32,797 nucleotides of DNA, taken from NCBI GenBank assembly GCA_009379995.1, contig WHSR01000068.1, positions 1-32,797 of the forward strand. Reading direction: 5' to 3'. Each line of letters opens with the position of its first letter. Position 1 is the stretch's first letter. The notes under the pieces are model-generated. The model was not told where the DNA came from, searched no databases, and saw only the letters and a program-made list of their open reading frames with translations. This document shows, one piece after another, positions 23,811-32,738 of the stretch. Made by a program: the position numbers and the translations under genes. This DNA is from Streptosporangiales bacterium (GTDB lineage: Bacteria > Actinomycetota > Actinomycetes > Streptosporangiales > WHSR01).

Positions 23811-24056
23811 GTCCTATCATCCCCGTGCAAGCATGCGGTGCGAGAGGGTCCGGGGGATCCCGGATCACCGTAGCGCCCACGTCGACCATGCGGCCCGATA
23901 GTTTCCGCGGGAGCGTGGACGTCGAGCACAACGGCGTAGGAAATCTTCATCTGGTCTTCACCGGCGCTTCGGCTCCCGTCGGCACGGCGTGTCCTCCCGC
24001 CCGGGTATCTCCCGTCTTCAGCGATCTTTCGCGGAGCGTTGGGAGGTGAGCGAACC
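23811..24056. other. Divergent intergenic region
   Basis: This 246-base gap separates the membrane protein gene and the glycosyltransferase gene, which diverge. It must hold both promoters, but no convincing -35/-10 pair was found. Short GC palindromes such as GGGGGATCCC near 23858-23867 are the only structure noticed. Confidence 0.4.
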
Positions 24057-25289
24057 GTGCGCGTGCTGCGACTGTGCTCGGTCTTCGAGAACTCGGCTTC
24101 GGTCCTCGAGGGCCCAGGCATCCGGTTTGATCCCATCGGGGGGATGCAGAACCACACCGCCGAGCTCACCCGCTCGCTCGACCGGCTCGGCGTCAACCAG
24201 ATAGTTCTCACCACCCGGCCCCCTGGGTCACCCGCCGAGGAGCGCCTCGCCACCGGGGCGCGGGTGGTACGTGTCGGCGCGCCCGTGCGGCACCTTCGGC
24301 AGGGCTACGGCATGTACGCGGCCCTCCGGGCGCCGTCCCTGGCGGCCGGAGCCGACCTCATCCACGCACACCAGGGCGAGGACCTCGCGGTGCTGCCGGT
24401 GGCCGCGAGCCTGGCGGCCGCCTACGACCTGCCGCTCGTCGTCACCGTGCACGCCAGCCTGCGGCACACGTTGCGGGTGAGCGGGCCGCGGTCGCTGGCG
24501 CTCAAGGTGGTGGGCACCGCCGTCGAAGCCTGGGGGAAGCGCCGGGCCGGCCACGTCATCGCCCTCACGTCGCGGATGGCCGGGCGGCTGTGCCGCGACG
24601 GCCTGCCGCCCGACCGGGTTCACGTCATCCCGTCCGGGGTGGATCCCGCCCTGTTCGCCGCCGCGGGACCCGATCCCGTCGTCGCGGGTCTACCCCGGCC
24701 CCGCGTCGTGTACGTCGGGCGGGTGCACCCCGGAAAGGGCGTACTGCGGCTCGTCGAGGCGATGGCGTTGATTCGGACCGCCGAGACCGCGGCCCATCTG
24801 GCGATCGTGGGCGACGGCCCGGCACGCCCGCGGGTGGAGCAAGCGGTCCGCGGTTACGGCCTTACGGACAGGGTGCACCTGCTCGGCGCCGTACCGCACG
24901 ACCGGGTGCCGGACGTGCTGGCAGCCGCCGACGTGCTGGTTCTCCCATCGTTCTACGAGGAGCTCGGGTCGGTCCTGCTGGAGGCGATGCAGGCGGCCCT
25001 CCCGATCGTCGCCACCCGGGTTGGCGGTATCCCCACCGTCGTCGAGGACGGGGTCAACGGTCTTCTGGTGCCCCCCGACGACCCCGCCTCACTCGCGTCG
25101 GCGATCGGCCGGCTGCTCACCGACCCTTGGCTCGCCCGGCGCATGGCGGCCAGCGGCCGGGCCAGGGCGGCCGAGTTCGCCTGGCCGGCCCTTGCGGAGC
25201 GGGTTTTCGATGTCTACCAGAGGACCCTCGGCCGGCATGAGACCGGCACACGGGCGCTGGCGGCGGACGCGGCGAGCGAACGGGTGTAA
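24057..25289 (+). CDS. Family 4 glycosyltransferase
   Basis: This is a 410-residue GT-B glycosyltransferase. The N-terminal acceptor domain carries GGMQNHTAELTRSLDRLG and LIHAHQGEDLAVLP. The C-terminal nucleotide-sugar domain has VYVGRVHPGKGVLRLVEAM, LLGAVPHDRVPDVLAAADV and the GT4 signature EELGSVLLEAMQAALPIVAT, with the paired glutamates of the E-x7-E motif. GT4 enzymes are retaining and transfer sugars from NDP-sugars to lipids, glycans or small molecules; the acceptor is unknown here. GTG at 24057 is chosen as the start because it opens the conserved MRVLRL strand with GGGAGG upstream. The TTG at 24039 is unlikely. Confidence 0.92.
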   Translation: MRVLRLCSVFENSASVLEGPGIRFDPIGGMQNHTAELTRSLDRLGVNQIVLTTRPPGSPAEERLATGARVVRVGAPVRHLRQGYGMYAALRAPSLAAGADLIHAHQGEDLAVLPVAASLAAAYDLPLVVTVHASLRHTLRVSGPRSLALKVVGTAVEAWGKRRAGHVIALTSRMAGRLCRDGLPPDRVHVIPSGVDPALFAAAGPDPVVAGLPRPRVVYVGRVHPGKGVLRLVEAMALIRTAETAAHLAIVGDGPARPRVEQAVRGYGLTDRVHLLGAVPHDRVPDVLAAADVLVLPSFYEELGSVLLEAMQAALPIVATRVGGIPTVVEDGVNGLLVPPDDPASLASAIGRLLTDPWLARRMAASGRARAAEFAWPALAERVFDVYQRTLGRHETGTRALAADAASERV

Positions 25290-25395
25290 CGCTGTGTAGC
25301 GATGACCCGCTCCTCCGTGATGGTTGCGTCGTGGTGGACGGGGTAACTGAGCATGTTGGAGGATGTGTAACTACCCAGCTCAGGGGGGAGGTGCG

Positions 25396-25833
25396 GTGAC
25401 GGAAAGTGAAGACCTGCCGCTTTCGGGACACCAGGTGCTTCCTCACACCGCCGATGTCGCGCTGGCGGCGTGGGCGCCGAGCCGCGCCGAGTGCATCGCC
25501 GAGGCCGTCCGTGCTCTGGTCGAGAGCTTCGCCGACGTGACGGACGCGGCTCCCGGCGGCAGTATCGCGTTTCCCGTCGAGCCGGAGGGCGACGACGACC
25601 TTCTCGTCTCCGTCCTCGACGAAGCGATCTACCAGATCGAGGTGCATGACCGGGTGCCGGTGGATGTCGAGGTCGCAGAGGACAGCGACGGCGGTGGGAT
25701 CGTGCGGTTCGCGACGGTCCCGACCGACTCCGTCGAACCCGTCGGTGCGATTCCCAAGGGTGTCTCCTGGCACGACCTGCAGTTCGGCTGCTCCGGCGGT
25801 ACGTGGCGCTGCCACGTCACCGTCGACGTGTAG
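25396..25833 (+). CDS. Archease (RtcB activator)
   Basis: This 145-residue archease-family protein shows HTADVALAAW at residues about 16-25 (metal-binding Asp), an EAVRALVESFADV helix, LLVSVLDEAIYQIEV and the C-terminal IPKGVSWHDLQF, equivalent to the family KAVTYH motif. Archeases help the RNA ligase RtcB to turn over and accept other nucleotides. An RtcB gene lies 3.4 kb away in this window, which strengthens the call. GTG at 25396 is the start, with GGGGGAGG six bases upstream. The 3' end overlaps the convergent UvrA-like gene by 17 bases. Confidence 0.9.
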   Translation: MTESEDLPLSGHQVLPHTADVALAAWAPSRAECIAEAVRALVESFADVTDAAPGGSIAFPVEPEGDDDLLVSVLDEAIYQIEVHDRVPVDVEVAEDSDGGGIVRFATVPTDSVEPVGAIPKGVSWHDLQFGCSGGTWRCHVTVDV

Positions 25834-28118
25834 GCGGGATCCTGTCCCGGTCCTCCTCGGACCTCAGCGCGCGGCGCAGGTGGGTGGCGGTGTGCGAGCC
25901 GGGCGCGTCCCGCAGGTCGGCCGGTGTGCCCTGGAACATGATCCGGCCGCCGTCGCTGCCGCCGTCCGGTCCCAGATCGATCACCCAGTCGGCGTGTGCG
26001 ATGACGTCGAGGTTGTGCTCGATCACGATCACCGTGCCAGCGCGCTCGTCGACGAGGCGGTCCAGCACGTCGAGCAGGCGCGCGATATCGGACATGTGCA
26101 GGCCCGTCGTCGGCTCGTCCAGGACGTAGATCGCGCCCTGCCGATGCAGGTGTGAGGCCAGTTTGATGCGTTGGCATTCGCCGCCGGACAGGCTGGTGAG
26201 CGGCTGACCCAGCCGGAGGTAATCGAGGCCGACGTCGACGACGGCGCGCAGGATCGGCGCCACCGCCCGGTGTCCGGCAAAGAACTCCAGCGCCTCGCCG
26301 ACGGTCATCTCCAGGACATCGCTGATCGTCGCACCGTCGAGGTGGTAGGCGAGGACGCTCTCGGTGAACCGGCGGCCGTGGCACGTCTCGCACGTCGACG
26401 TGATTCCGTCCAGGAACGCAAGATCGGTGTAGATCACCCCCATGCCCTCGCAGGTTTCGCATGCGCCCGCCGAGTTCGCGCTGAACAGCGCCGGGCTCAC
26501 GCCGTTGGCCTTGGCGAACGCCTTTCGGATCGGGTCGAGCGCACCGGTGTAGGTAGCGGTATTGGAGCGCCGGTTCGCGGTCGGCGCCGACTGATCGACG
26601 ACGACGGCATCGGGATGCCCGGCGCAGAAGACGCCGTACACCAGTGTGGACTTGCCGGACCCGGCGACGCCGGAGACCGCGGTGACCACCCCGGTGGGTA
26701 TCTCGAGGCTGAGGTCGCGCAGGTTGTGCAGGCTGGCGCGGGAAATGGCGAGGGTTCCGGTGGGCTCCCGCACCTCGTCCTTGAGCCTCGGCCGTGCGTC
26801 CATGTGCTGGCCGGTCAGCGTTCCCGACGATGCCAACGCGTCGACGGAGCCGGTGAACACCACCTTGCCGCCGTCGCCGCCGGCGCCAGGGCCGATGTCG
26901 ACGACGTGATCGGCGGCGGCGATCATGTCGCGGTCGTGCTCGACGACCAGCACCGTGTTGCCGTTGTCCCGCAACGCGAACAGGAGGTCGGTGAGCCGCT
27001 GCACGTCTCGGGCGTGCAACCCGATGCTTGGTTCGTCGAAGACGTAGAGCATGTCGGTGAGCGTGCTGGCAAGGTGACGGACGATCTTGATCCGCTGGGA
27101 TTCCCCGCCGGACAGGGTGGCGGTCCCGCGGTCCAGGCTGAGGTACCCCAGGCCGATGTCGACGAGGTGGCCGACCCGCTTGGCCAGGGCGTCGACCACC
27201 GGCGCGGCGACCGGCAGGTCGAACGCCGCCAGCATGTCGAGCAGCTGGCCCGCCTCCATCGCCGACAGCTCCGCGATGCCGTAGCCGCAGACCCGGCAGT
27301 CCAGCGCGGCGGGAAAGGCGTGCCCCGCCGCATTCCGGACACGGTGCCGACGTGGTGAACCGCGTGGCCATCTGCCGGGTTCGTTCGCCCATCTCCGCGG
27401 TGTCCCGCTGGATGTAGAGGCGCCGGAACTTGACGGCGGCGCCCTCGTACGAGGCGTTGATCTGCTGGCCCCCCGCGTCGAGCGGCACCGAGCCGGACGT
27501 CGAGTACAGCAGCGTGTGGCGCTCCTCGTCGGTGTAATCCCGGACCGGCTTGTCCGGATCGAGTCGTCCCGAGCCGGCGTATATCTGCCACATCCACGTT
27601 CCGACCTTGAACGTCGGCGCGAGCAGGGCGCCCTCGTTCAGCGAGCGGGCCGGATCGAGGAAGGCGCCCATGTCGATGTCGGTGATCGTGCCGAGCCCTT
27701 CGCAGCCCGGACACATGCCCGCCGGCATGTTGAACGAGAAGGCGTCGGAGTACCCGACGTACGGTGTGCCGGCGCGGGAGAACAGCAGGCGAAGCAGCGG
27801 CGCGATGTCGGTGATCGTGCCGACCGTCGACCGCGACCCGCCGCCGAGGCGGCGCTGGTTGACCATGATCACCGCGGACAGGTGCTCGATCATGTCGACG
27901 GCGGGATGGCCGTAGCTAGGCAGGAAGCCGCGGACGAACGCGGGTAGTGTCTCGTAGAGCTGACGTTGTGCCTCCGCCGCGATCGTGTCGAACACCAGCG
28001 ACGACTTACCTGATCCGGACACCCCGGTCACCACGGTGAGCCGTCGTTTGGGGATATCGACATCGATGTTGGCGAGGTTGTGCTCGCGCGCGCCAACCAC
28101 CCGAATCCACTCGGTCAC
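25817..28118 (-). pseudogene. UvrA-like ABC ATPase (drug-resistance type), frameshifted
   Basis: Two coherent frames together give about 767 residues of a UvrA paralogue, shorter than true UvrA (about 950). The first (28118 to about 27312) has Walker A GVSGSGKSSLVFDTI, QRRLGGGSRSTVGTITD, CPGCEGLG and CPECGGARLS. The second has CRVCGYGIAELSAMEAGQ, LSGGESQRIKI, VFDEPSIGLH, a second Walker A GVAGSGKSTLV, CETCEGMG, LSGGECQRIKL and VLDEPTTGLH. The break lies in the CCC (GGG on +) run at 27311-27313, inside a zinc-finger module. Deleting one base or adding two rejoins it. Such paralogues occur in antibiotic producers and can give drug resistance. It overlaps the small upstream gene in GTGA. Confidence 0.88.
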
Positions 28119-28423
28119 CGGCGACCTCCTCGGTCGCGAACGCGCCGGGCGCGGAGGTGGGTGGCCGACAGATCCCGGTTGGCCTGCGCGCGCATGTGGT
28201 CCGGGATGTCCGCGAGGTTGTGGTAGAGCACCAGCACGTGCTGCAGGTAGCCCATCAGGCCGGCGAGCTCGGAGCCGAGCCTGTCCGGGCGGCCGTCGGT
28301 GTCCACGGCCAGCGCGAGCGGATACGCCTGCACGGCGCCCTGGAGGGTCGCGTGGTGCTCGGCGAGCCGGGCGCGAGGATCGGTATGGACCGCTGGTCTG
28401 TTGGCTTCCTTGCCGGTTTCCAT
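28115..28423 (-). CDS. Small hypothetical protein coupled to the UvrA-like gene
   Basis: This is a 102-residue protein I do not recognise. The N-terminal 30 residues are polar. The middle GSELAGLMGYLQHVLVLYHNLADI could form an amphipathic helix pair. The C terminus is very basic (RARRVRDRGGRR). Its stop overlaps the GTG of the UvrA-like gene in GTGA, so the two are translationally coupled. No clear ribosome site precedes the ATG, and a TTCAA-N8-TTGAA dyad lies immediately upstream. The gene diverges from the MerR-type regulator, which is its likely controller. Codon use looks like its neighbours, so it is probably real. Confidence 0.65.
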   Translation of the reverse strand: METGKEANRPAVHTDPRARLAEHHATLQGAVQAYPLALAVDTDGRPDRLGSELAGLMGYLQHVLVLYHNLADIPDHMRAQANRDLSATHLRARRVRDRGGRR

Positions 28424-28426
28424 AGA

Positions 28427-28444
28427 TTCAAGTGTCTCATTGAA
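28427..28444. promoter_or_regulatory. Dyad TTCAA-N8-TTGAA, candidate regulator operator
   Basis: TTCAA at 28427-28431 and TTGAA at 28440-28444 form an 18-bp dyad between the small gene and the divergent MerR-type gene. It sits just before the small gene's ATG, where a bound regulator would block or reshape transcription. The arms are short, so this is suggestive only. Confidence 0.4.
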
Positions 28445-28479
28445 GTGTATGTATAGGCTTTTCTTGGCAGTCTGGGACT

Positions 28480-28485
28480 TATGCT
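28480..28485 (+). promoter_or_regulatory. -10 box giving a leaderless MerR transcript
   Basis: TATGCT lies seven bases before the GTG at 28492, the normal distance between a -10 box and the transcription start. No good ribosome site is present. The mRNA would begin at the start codon itself, common in actinobacteria. The -35 is unclear. Confidence 0.5.
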
Positions 28486-28491
28486 GGAAAT

Positions 28492-29250
28492 GTGTCCGGC
28501 GAACCCTCAACAAGCGGGCGAAGTCTCCGGCCCATCGATCTGGCCCGCGCGGCGGGTATCTCGACCCAACAGGTCCGCAACTACGTCGACGCCGGCATCC
28601 TGCCTTCCACCCCACGGACCGCCACCGGTTACCGCAGGTTCGAGGCAAGGCACCGCCGGGCCTTGCTCACGTACCGAGCTCTCGCGAGGGGATACGGGTC
28701 GGACACCGCTCGAGCGATCATGCGGGCCGTTCACGCCGGGGACCTCCCCCTGGCGCTCACGCTCGTGGATGCCGGCCATGCCGCGCTGCATGAACAACGG
28801 CTCTCGCTGCGAGCGGCGGGCGAAGCGCTCGAGGCGGTCGCGGAGCAGACCCCGGACACCTCGGCATTGCCCCGCTCAGGCATGCGCATCGGAGAGGTGG
28901 CCGCCTACCTCGGGGTGCGTACATCCGCCCTGCGGGTATGGGAGTCCGCCGGCCTCCTGACTCCGGAGCGTGATCCCGGCACCAAGTACCGCCGCTTCGG
29001 TCCGGCCGACGTCCGAGACGCGCGGATGATCAACATGCTGCGGCAGGGCCACTACCCCTTGCCCCAGATTCGGCCCATACTCGACGGCCTCCGCCGTACG
29101 GGCAGCAGCGACGCGCTCCGTGCGGCCATCGCACGACGTCAAGCGGCGCTGACACAGCGGGCAACCGCCATGCTCGAGGGCTCCAGCCGCCTGCACGACT
29201 ACGTCACAGACCAGGAGCCGACCTCCGGCGTCGCTGGTTCTATCCCTTGA
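28492..29250 (+). CDS. MerR-family regulator with two MerR HTH domains in tandem
   Basis: This is a 252-residue regulator. The first winged helix is at about residues 14-80 (DLARAAGISTQQVRNYVDAG, GYRRFEARH). The second is at about 131-200 (MRIGEVAAYLGVRTSALRVW, YRRFGPADVRDARMI). A helical linker joins them. MerR proteins normally have one such domain and dimerise, so this could act as a built-in pseudo-dimer. I recall a similar tandem architecture in the TioE-type regulators of actinobacteria, some beside UvrA-like resistance genes, but cannot verify that here. It diverges from the small gene and UvrA-like gene it probably controls. It lacks a clear effector domain. The 3' end overlaps rtcB by 11 bases. 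Confidence 0.9.
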   Translation: MSGEPSTSGRSLRPIDLARAAGISTQQVRNYVDAGILPSTPRTATGYRRFEARHRRALLTYRALARGYGSDTARAIMRAVHAGDLPLALTLVDAGHAALHEQRLSLRAAGEALEAVAEQTPDTSALPRSGMRIGEVAAYLGVRTSALRVWESAGLLTPERDPGTKYRRFGPADVRDARMINMLRQGHYPLPQIRPILDGLRRTGSSDALRAAIARRQAALTQRATAMLEGSSRLHDYVTDQEPTSGVAGSIP

Positions 29251-30676
29251 CGACCCCGACCGGACGCAGCTTGGCCACCGTTCGGGCGAGCCCGGCGTGC
29301 TCGCAGACCTCGACGACGGAGTCCACGTCCTTGTACGCGTCCGGGGCCTCCTCGGCGAGGCCCCGCCGAGAGGCACCCCGTACCGCGATGCCGGCCGCCT
29401 CCAGACTCGCCGCGAGGTTCTGCCCCCGCACGTGCTTGAGCGCCTGGTGTCGGCTCATCTGCCGGCCGGCGCCGTGACAGGCGGAGTAGAACGCGCCGCC
29501 GTTCGGAACCCCGGCCAGCACGTACGATCCGGTGCCCATCGAGCCCGGCACGAGCACCGGCTGACCGACCGCCGCGTGGTCCGGGGCGAGCTCGGCGTGG
29601 CCCGGCGGCAGCGCCCGTGTCGCTCCCTTGCGGTGCACACACAGGCGTCGTTCCCGTCCGTCGACGGGATGGGTTTCGATCTTCGCCAGGTTGTGTGACA
29701 CGTCGTAGACGAGTTCCAGCCGACCCCGTTTGGTGGCGTCCCGGAACGCCCGCCGTGCCGCCTCGCCGAGCAGTTGGCGGTTGACTCGGCTGTAGTTGGC
29801 GGCCGCGGCCATCGCGCCGAGGTAGTCGCGTCCCTCGGGTGATTCGACCGGAACGCACGCGAGCTGGCGGTCGGGCACGGCTATGCCGTAACGCGGCATA
29901 GCCTTCTCCATCAGCCGCACGAAGTCGGTACAGATCTGGTGGCCGAGGCCGCGGGAACCGCTGTGGATCATCACGCATACCCGACCGGGCCACAGCCCGT
30001 ACGCCTCGGCGATCTTCTCGTCGTAGACCGTCTCGACGGTCTCGACCTCGAGGAAGTGGTTGCCGGAGCCGAGGCTGCCGACCTGCTGGAGTCCGCGCTC
30101 CCGGGCCCGCGGGCTCACCTGGTCCGGATCGGCGTCTGCCACCGCCCCGCGGTCCTCGCAGTGGTCGAGGTCGCCCTGCTCGCCGTGCCCGCGCTCGACG
30201 GCGTACCCGGCGCCGCGCAGCAGGACCTCCTCGAGCTCGGAGCTCCGAGCGAGCTTCCAGACCGCGCCCTTGCCCATGCCACGCGGTATCGCGCGGTCGA
30301 GCGCATCCATCAGCGCCGGCAACGCCGGCCGCAGCTCGTCGTCGGTCAGCTCGGAGGCCAGCAGCCGCACCCCACACGAGATGTCGAACCCCACGCCGCC
30401 GGGCGAGACCACGCCGCCACGCCCGATGTCGGTGGCGGCCACGCCGCCGATCGGGAAGCCGTAGCCCCAGTGCACGTCAGGCATCGCGTACGACGCGGTC
30501 ACCACCCCGGGCAGCGTCGCCACGTTCGCCACCTGGACGAGCGACTGGTCGGCGGCCCCGGACTTCCCAGAGTCGGGCAGCAGGGCACGGGAGGCGTAGA
30601 CGATGCCCGGCACGTGCATGCCCGTCTCGGGCTCGATCCGCCACCGGTACGGCGTCTCTTCCTTCAGCTCAACCAT
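29240..30676 (-). CDS. rtcB: RNA-splicing ligase RtcB
   Basis: This 478-residue RNA ligase joins 2',3'-cyclic phosphate (3'-phosphate) and 5'-OH RNA ends with GTP and Mn2+. The metal and catalytic segments are complete: PDVHWGYGFPIGG, GGVGFDISCGVR (Asp98, Cys101), LGSGNHFLEV (His207), HSGSRGLGHQ (His238), DVSHNLAKIE (His328), HRKGATRA, PGSMGTGSYVL and ACHGAGRQMSRHQA, where His401 is the guanylylated residue. It probably repairs cleaved tRNA or rRNA, or ligates stress-cut RNAs, with the archease at 25396-25833 as its likely activator. GAGG lies 9-10 bases before the ATG. No introns or associated RtcR regulator are seen. Confidence 0.97.
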   Translation of the reverse strand: MVELKEETPYRWRIEPETGMHVPGIVYASRALLPDSGKSGAADQSLVQVANVATLPGVVTASYAMPDVHWGYGFPIGGVAATDIGRGGVVSPGGVGFDISCGVRLLASELTDDELRPALPALMDALDRAIPRGMGKGAVWKLARSSELEEVLLRGAGYAVERGHGEQGDLDHCEDRGAVADADPDQVSPRARERGLQQVGSLGSGNHFLEVETVETVYDEKIAEAYGLWPGRVCVMIHSGSRGLGHQICTDFVRLMEKAMPRYGIAVPDRQLACVPVESPEGRDYLGAMAAAANYSRVNRQLLGEAARRAFRDATKRGRLELVYDVSHNLAKIETHPVDGRERRLCVHRKGATRALPPGHAELAPDHAAVGQPVLVPGSMGTGSYVLAGVPNGGAFYSACHGAGRQMSRHQALKHVRGQNLAASLEAAGIAVRGASRRGLAEEAPDAYKDVDSVVEVCEHAGLARTVAKLRPVGVVKG

Positions 30677-30746
30677 GGCGCACGCACCTCAGCAACGGGG
30701 ACTTCTTGCTATCAGTGACCTACCCGATCCCACGCGCAATGCTCGG

Positions 30747-31364
30747 CTATTCGACAGGGCGTCCGGCCGCCTCGAGCACTGCCTGCCACGGGTCCCCGCC
30801 CCCGATCGGCGCCCACGGCATACCGGCGCGCCACGCGGCGACGAGCATGTCGGCGTCCCGCGGACTGTAGTCGGCCCGGAGCGCGTGGGCCAGATCCCAG
30901 GCGTGCAGGTGCCATTCCACCGCCATCGCGCCGCCGTGGTCCCCCGCCGTACAGCCCACGCCGCGATAGGTGTACAGCAGGGTGTGCCAATGCTGCCGAA
31001 GGCGGGCCGCGTACGCTCGGGCGGACTCGGCGAACGCTGCGACGTGCTCCGGCCCGGACGCCGACGGCAGCGCGGCGAGCGCGGCGGCGTTCTGCCGGGC
31101 GAGCTGCTGGTTCAACTCCTCCAACGGGGGGTCGCGCGACATGAGTCGGGCAAGCCGGCTGTTGGGCGCCTCATCCAGGTACTCGTGGCAGTTCTCGGCG
31201 AGGCAGCGCAGATGGCCGGCTACGTCGAGGGCCTGCCACCCGTTGCACGGCGTCGGCTCTGCCCAGTCCGACCCCGAGAACTCCCCGGTCAGGTGACAGA
31301 TCACCGCGATCCCGTCGAGGAACAACGCGATCGTCTTCTCCCGGGCCAGAGGCGTTTCCACCAT
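30747..31364 (-). CDS. DinB/mycothiol-dependent maleylpyruvate isomerase-like protein
   Basis: This is a 205-residue four-helix-bundle protein. Metal-binding histidines fit the family: His51 in DVAGHLRC and the cluster EWHLHAWDLAHAL (His152, His154, His160). The opening ALFLDGIAVICHLTGEFSGSDW and TPCNGWQALDVAGHL are typical of MDMPI N-terminal/DinB_2 enzymes, many of which use mycothiol in actinobacteria for isomerisation or detoxification transfer. The reaction here is unknown. The start at 31364 has GGGGGA five bases upstream; an in-frame extension to 31409 is less likely. The gene lies 70 bases upstream of rtcB on the same strand and may be co-transcribed. Confidence 0.82.
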   Translation of the reverse strand: MVETPLAREKTIALFLDGIAVICHLTGEFSGSDWAEPTPCNGWQALDVAGHLRCLAENCHEYLDEAPNSRLARLMSRDPPLEELNQQLARQNAAALAALPSASGPEHVAAFAESARAYAARLRQHWHTLLYTYRGVGCTAGDHGGAMAVEWHLHAWDLAHALRADYSPRDADMLVAAWRAGMPWAPIGGGDPWQAVLEAAGRPVE

Positions 31365-31541
31365 GGATGTCCCCCGTCCGTGGCGCGAGCGGTTGCCGGA
31401 TCGGTACAACGGCCGAAGGTGGTATCCGTGTCACACACGGCGAGAAGGCCTCGTTGCCTGAAGTCGCTAGCGTGACAGACGATTCGGGGCGCCGTCACCC
31501 AAACTGACCTCGCCGATCCATCTTTGGCAGACTGCCACCGC

Positions 31542-32663
31542 ATGGCCGACGACCGTGGCAGCCCCCCTCCACCCACCCGCGGTGATCGCCGGTCTCGCCT
31601 CGCGGTCGGCGTCATTTTCGGTATGCACGGCGTGGCCGCCGGAAGCTGGGCGGTGCGTATCCCGTGGGTGGCGGAGTCGCTTCGCCTGTCGCCCGGAGAG
31701 CTCGGAGTCGCCCTGTTCGGCGCGGCGGCCGGTGGCGTATGCGCGATGCCGCTGGCCGGGCGCATGGTGGCCCGGCACGGCAGCCACACGTCGATGAGGA
31801 TCGGAATCGCCGCTCTGTCGGTCTCGGTGGCGTTGCCGCCGTTCGCGTCCAACCTCCCGCTGTTGTTCGCCGCGCTTGTCTGCTTCGGCGCGGGCCAGGG
31901 GATCCTCGACGTGGCGATGAACGTCGGCGGCGTAGAGGTGCAGGAGCGCTACGGTCGGCCGATCATGGCGAGCCTGCATGGCCTGTGGAGCGCCGGAACC
32001 ATGGGCGGCGCCGCGGTCGGCGGCACCGTGGCCGAGGTAGGTGTTGACGCCCCGGTCCACCTGGCCGCGGTCGGGGTGGCGGTGCTGGGGATCGGCCTAC
32101 CGGCGGCCCGCCTCCTGGCCGGGTCGGCCGCCCGGACCGCGGAGCCGGCATTCGCCTGGCCGGGAAGGGGTGTCTGGCTGGTGGGCGTGGTGGCGTTCTG
32201 CTCGTTCTTCGCCGAGGCCGCCGCGGCCGACTGGAGCGCTGTCTATCTGCGGACGCGGACCGCTGCCTCGCCCGGCGTGGCCGCGGCGGCCTACACCGCC
32301 TTTTCGATCACGATGATGCTGGGCAGGTTCTTCGGTGACCGGGCGATCGCCCGGATCGGCGCCGTCGGGCTCGCGACCGGGCTGCTCGTCCCGTCCCCCT
32401 CGGTTGCGATCGCCGCGTTCGGCCTTCTCGGGCTGGGGGTGTCCACGGTGGTGCCGCTGGCGTTCAGCGCCGCGGGCGGACGCGCGGACCCGGATCGGGG
32501 AACGTCAGTCGCGGCGGTCGCCACCGTGGGGTACGGAGGATGGCTGGCCGCGCCCGCCCTCATCGGCCTGGTGGCCGACGTGACGTCGTTGACCGTCTCG
32601 CTTGCCCTGGTGGCCGGGCTGACCGCGGTCATCGCCGTCGGGGCGCCGGTGCTCCGGCGCTAG
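31542..32663 (+). CDS. Major facilitator superfamily transporter
   Basis: This is a 373-residue membrane protein with about 11-12 hydrophobic helices. The first helix motif GMHGVAAGSWAVRIPWVAE, the loop AGRMVARHGSH (MFS motif A position), GQGILDVAMNVGGVEVQ and FFGDRAIARIGA match YbjJ-type MFS exporters or sugar transporters. The substrate is unknown. ATG at 31542 is preferred over the in-frame TTG at 31524. Neither has a good ribosome site, so initiation may be leaderless. It diverges from the DinB-like gene. The gap 31365-31541 shows no convincing promoter. Confidence 0.85.
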   Translation: MADDRGSPPPPTRGDRRSRLAVGVIFGMHGVAAGSWAVRIPWVAESLRLSPGELGVALFGAAAGGVCAMPLAGRMVARHGSHTSMRIGIAALSVSVALPPFASNLPLLFAALVCFGAGQGILDVAMNVGGVEVQERYGRPIMASLHGLWSAGTMGGAAVGGTVAEVGVDAPVHLAAVGVAVLGIGLPAARLLAGSAARTAEPAFAWPGRGVWLVGVVAFCSFFAEAAAADWSAVYLRTRTAASPGVAAAAYTAFSITMMLGRFFGDRAIARIGAVGLATGLLVPSPSVAIAAFGLLGLGVSTVVPLAFSAAGGRADPDRGTSVAAVATVGYGGWLAAPALIGLVADVTSLTVSLALVAGLTAVIAVGAPVLRR

Positions 32664-32738
32664 GAGCGCGCTGAAAAGGGGCTGGGCGGTGGCGGCGTTT
32701 TGTCGGCTTGGTGTTCGGGGATCCGGGATGATCTTCTT

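Noticed and set aside
21451..23931. 826-codon frame on the - strand over the membrane protein gene
   Set aside because: It is extremely Arg/Gly-rich with no motifs; it is a frame shadow of the 725-residue gene.
24057..25289. Glycosyltransferase plus CapA-like gene as a capsule locus
   Set aside because: They are 21 kb apart with no polymerase, flippase or further glycosyltransferases between.
32690..32715. Possible third copy of the palindromic repeat, because of CGTTTTGTC
   Set aside because: Only about nine bases match the loop and no inverted arms flank it.
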